NCBI GenBank assembly: GCA_025362155.1
Contig: JANYHX010000254.1
Span: 1-7,155, forward strand
Direction: 5' to 3'
DNA length: 7,155 nucleotides
Source: Gallionella sp.
GTDB lineage: Bacteria; Pseudomonadota; Gammaproteobacteria; Burkholderiales; Gallionellaceae
A program made the position numbers and the translations under genes. The notes under the pieces are model-generated. The model saw only the letters and a program-made list of their open reading frames with translations. It did no database searches and was not told where the DNA came from. The first letter of the stretch is position 1. Every line of letters starts with the position of its first letter. This document shows positions 5,319 through 7,155 of the stretch, piece by piece.

Positions 5319-6599
5319 TTATTCCCTCAGTGGTCGAGGCCGTGAGATTGCAAAACCTTGTGCAAAATCGATGCCGATTTCTCGCAATTTCGCAATTATT
5401 TCTTCGCTTTCCACCAGTTCCGCGATGGTTTTAACGCCGATTTTTTTTGCGACCCGGTTGATGGCTGTTACCTTGGCGAGTTTCACCGGGTCGTGAAGAA
5501 TATCGAGAATGATGCTGCCGTCAATTTTCAGGAATTCCACCTGGAACCCGCGTATCAGGTCAAACAAAACCTTGTCCCGGCCGAAGCCGCTGAGCGCGAC
5601 ACGACAGCCGCACTGCCTGACCTGCCGTGCAAATTCGGCCACTTCCGCAGTTCTGGAAGCAAGTTCCGATTCCGGTATCTCAAAGCACAGCACGGAAGCA
5701 GGCACACCGTATTCCAAAAGAGTCAACTGCAAGAATTCCGGAAAACCGGGGTCGATTATCGTAGCTCCCGACACGTTGACGAAGTACATCGAACTTTCCT
5801 GTTGCCCTTCTTGCGGATTTTGTTGGGCAACCCATTCCATTACATGCTGAACTACCCACCGATCAAGATGCGGCATAAGGCCATATTTTTCAGCAAGCGG
5901 AAAAAACATACCCGGCGGCATCATTCCTTCCTCTTCCTCCATCAGCCTAACCAATATCTCGTAATTTCCGGCCCCGCCGGTATCGCCTGACAAGGATGTA
6001 ATCAACTGGCAAAATAACCTGAATTCGCCATTCTCGATTGCCTTCCTGATCAGGTTTGCGTCATGCTGCGCGGTAATTTGATCCGAATAGGAATCAACAA
6101 ACATATCTTGATTAATAGTCGATGATTCAGGAACGGCCGGTACGCGCACATCGCCCGGCCCTGTAATGTCGTTGATCAACATATAGAACCCGGTAAATTT
6201 GCCATCCTCTCCAAACTGAGGGAGATGATCTACGGACAACTTGTAGACCGCGCCATTCGGCATTTTCTGCATCCGTTCATAATGCAGCGCATGCCCATCC
6301 AAAGACTGGCGAACCGCCGTTGCTGTTTCCTGATAGACCTTGGCACCCAGCACTTCGCGCATATGCCGGCCATTAATCTGTTCCGGCCTTAAACGCAACC
6401 AGTCCAAAAATGCGCGGTTGTAATATCGGCAATGCCCCTCTCTATCCACAAGCGCGACCATGGTCGGCAAAACCTCGTCAATTAAATGCACCAGCGGTTT
6501 ACTGGCGGCTATTGTCTTCTCGGCTGTTTTACGCTGTTGCATTTCGCGTTCGAGTTTGGTTTTTATTGCGGACAGTTGCGCCGTACGGCGCATGACCAC
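5319..6599 (-). CDS. PAS-EAL signalling protein, remaining open frame
   Basis: The 426-residue open frame has a coiled-coil-like start (about 5-35), a PAS domain (about 36-146; LVDREGHCRYYNRAFLDWL, ending GFYMLINDIT) and an EAL domain (about 181-426). EAL enzymes cleave the second messenger c-di-GMP to pGpG. Here EAL reads EIL at 214-216; N275, E307, K358, D360, E394 and Q414 stand at usual active-site positions, but the DDFG motif is SGFG (337-340), losing two metal-site aspartates. Hydrolysis is therefore unlikely, and c-di-GMP sensing in the manner of FimX or LapD is possible. No GGDEF domain is present. GTG at 6599 is merely the first start in the frame, without a Shine-Dalgarno sequence; the natural gene seems to begin at 6788 (next entry). 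Annotate as possibly a pseudogene fragment. Confidence 0.8.
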   Translation of the reverse strand: MVMRRTAQLSAIKTKLEREMQQRKTAEKTIAASKPLVHLIDEVLPTMVALVDREGHCRYYNRAFLDWLRLRPEQINGRHMREVLGAKVYQETATAVRQSLDGHALHYERMQKMPNGAVYKLSVDHLPQFGEDGKFTGFYMLINDITGPGDVRVPAVPESSTINQDMFVDSYSDQITAQHDANLIRKAIENGEFRLFCQLITSLSGDTGGAGNYEILVRLMEEEEGMMPPGMFFPLAEKYGLMPHLDRWVVQHVMEWVAQQNPQEGQQESSMYFVNVSGATIIDPGFPEFLQLTLLEYGVPASVLCFEIPESELASRTAEVAEFARQVRQCGCRVALSGFGRDKVLFDLIRGFQVEFLKIDGSIILDILHDPVKLAKVTAINRVAKKIGVKTIAELVESEEIIAKLREIGIDFAQGFAISRPRPLRE

Positions 6600-6788
6600 C
6601 CACTCTGCGCGCGACCTGCGTGTTGTTTCCGCAAGTATAGCGGCGACAAGTATCCCGGTCAGAAACGTAGGCCATTGCGAACCAAGTTCGGTAAATTAGA
6701 TAGCGAAAACGAGCACGGTAGCGGTTGCAATGACCGCAAATGCCGAGATGAAGGGCCGAAGGGCACGAAATATCCTGTGTGTATGCAT
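6600..6788 (-). pseudogene. 5' part of the PAS-EAL gene, split off by an in-frame TAA
   Basis: ATG at 6786-6788 is in frame with the EAL gene and opens 30 residues, MHTHRIFRALRPF followed by a hydrophobic run (ISAFAVIATATVLVFAI), before TAA at 6696-6698. After the stop the same frame goes on without interruption, with a second hydrophobic segment (WPTFLTGILVAAILAE) leading straight into the coiled coil and PAS domain. The ancestral product thus had two membrane segments anchoring a cytoplasmic PAS-EAL part, 489 residues if the stop is read through. One base change (for example TAT/TAC or CAA to TAA) or a sequencing error would explain it. Keeping two hydrophobic segments in one frame on both sides of the stop is hard to explain by chance. 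Confidence 0.75.
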
Positions 6789-6794
6789 TTCCTA

Positions 6795-6799
6795 CTCCT
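6795..6799 (-). promoter_or_regulatory. Strong ribosome binding site of the original PAS-EAL start
   Basis: On the - strand AGGAG is followed by TAGGAA and then ATG (6788), an ideal six-base spacing. It is the best initiation signal in the window and fixes the original start of the PAS-EAL gene upstream of the in-frame stop. Confidence 0.75.
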
Positions 6800-6946
6800 C
6801 TCTGCTCCACGTGTAATCGGCTTCGGGGGACATCTCCGTCTGACAAGATAACGCTGATAGATATGACTATATCTTATTTTTGAACAGCTATAGTGTCGTA
6901 GTATTGCAGCACGCACGCCCTAATCGGGATTCATGGAAGGTACAAC
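6800..6946. other. Intergenic region between argJ and the PAS-EAL gene
   Basis: No gene is supported here. AGATAT (6859-6864) and ATATCT (6869-6874) form a 6-bp AT-rich hairpin around GACT, followed on the + strand by TATTTTTG. The side with the T run faces away from argJ, so it is not a convincing argJ terminator. A promoter for the PAS-EAL gene should lie here, but no good -35/-10 pair stands out. Confidence 0.4.
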
Positions 6947-7155
6947 CTAACTTCTATAGCTGGCGTTAATCTTCACGTAGTCGTATGAGAAGTCGCACGT
7001 CCACAGCGTAGCATTCGCCACCCCGCGATTCAGTGCGACGCGTATCGTAATGTCGCTCTGCCGCATCACGCGCTGACCGTCTTCTTCGCGGTAGCTGGCG
7101 GCGCGTCCGCCATTGTCGGCAACCAACACGTCGTCCAGATACAGCTTGAGGTTCG
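6947..7155 (-). CDS. argJ: Glutamate N-acetyltransferase/amino-acid acetyltransferase ArgJ, C-terminal end (partial)
   Basis: The frame enters from the right edge and ends at TAG (6947-6949). The 69 visible residues include [34 protein letters not shown] and the ending [18 protein letters not shown], which is the typical ArgJ C-terminus ([21 protein letters not shown]). ArgJ moves the acetyl group from N-acetylornithine to glutamate in the cyclic arginine pathway; some members also use acetyl-CoA. The autocleavage site (the Thr of the internal ATML motif) is outside the window, so which type this is cannot be told. The penultimate region has NAS where most homologues have NAD, a mild change. 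argJ next to the DUF815 ATPase region is the expected betaproteobacterial order. Confidence 0.93.
   Translation of the reverse strand, partial: NLKLYLDDVLVADNGGRAASYREEDGQRVMRQSDITIRVALNRGVANATLWTCDFSYDYVKINASYRS

Noticed and set aside
6859..6874. AT-rich 6-bp hairpin followed by T-rich sequence as a terminator
   Set aside because: The T run is on the + strand side, where no gene reads into it; too weak for argJ on the - strand.
6529..6916. Two overlapping - strand ORFs (6529-6846 and 6659-6916) upstream of the EAL gene
   Set aside because: They lie in the other frames; the frame carrying two membrane segments and the strong ribosome binding site is the one of the EAL gene itself.

Overview
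The window looks like a betaproteobacterial chromosome, most likely Nitrosomonadales/Gallionellales-like. That assignment is an inference from protein flavour and gene order, not a database match. The backbone is the familiar betaproteobacterial block coaE-zapD-yacG on the + strand, facing a Nudix/ThiE fusion gene, a DUF815-type AAA+ ATPase gene and argJ on the - strand. Both ends are cut: the window opens with the last 31 codons of coaE and closes inside the 3' end of argJ.

Region by region: 1-1144 (+) holds the coaE tail, zapD (FtsZ-bundling division protein) and yacG (four-cysteine zinc protein), with zapD and yacG overlapping by one base. 1132-2181 (-) is a MutT-like Nudix hydrolase fused to a ThiE-like domain. 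Its last 13 bases overlap the end of yacG on the other strand, and its interdomain linker carries an in-frame 81-bp insertion made of a palindromic repeat. 2182-4384 is an accessory island made almost wholly of palindromic repeats around one gene. Two ~295-bp units, about 85% alike by eye and in inverted orientation (2255-2551 and 3892-4183), flank a lone 362-aa protein (2740-3828, -) that ends in a HEPN-like Rx4H motif. At least four other hairpin repeat types fill the rest. 4385-5233 (-) is the ATPase. 5319-6788 (-) is a membrane PAS-EAL signalling gene that seems broken: its natural start, with a strong ribosome binding site and a first membrane segment, is followed by an in-frame TAA. The EAL domain has also lost the DD of its DDFG motif. 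6947-7155 (-) is the argJ tail.

The backbone genes are housekeeping: CoA synthesis, cell division, gyrase control, nucleotide clean-up and arginine synthesis. They share a neighbourhood rather than one pathway. The parts most worth a second look are the repeat-bracketed HEPN gene, the palindrome turned into protein in the Nudix/ThiE linker, and the interrupted, degenerate EAL gene.
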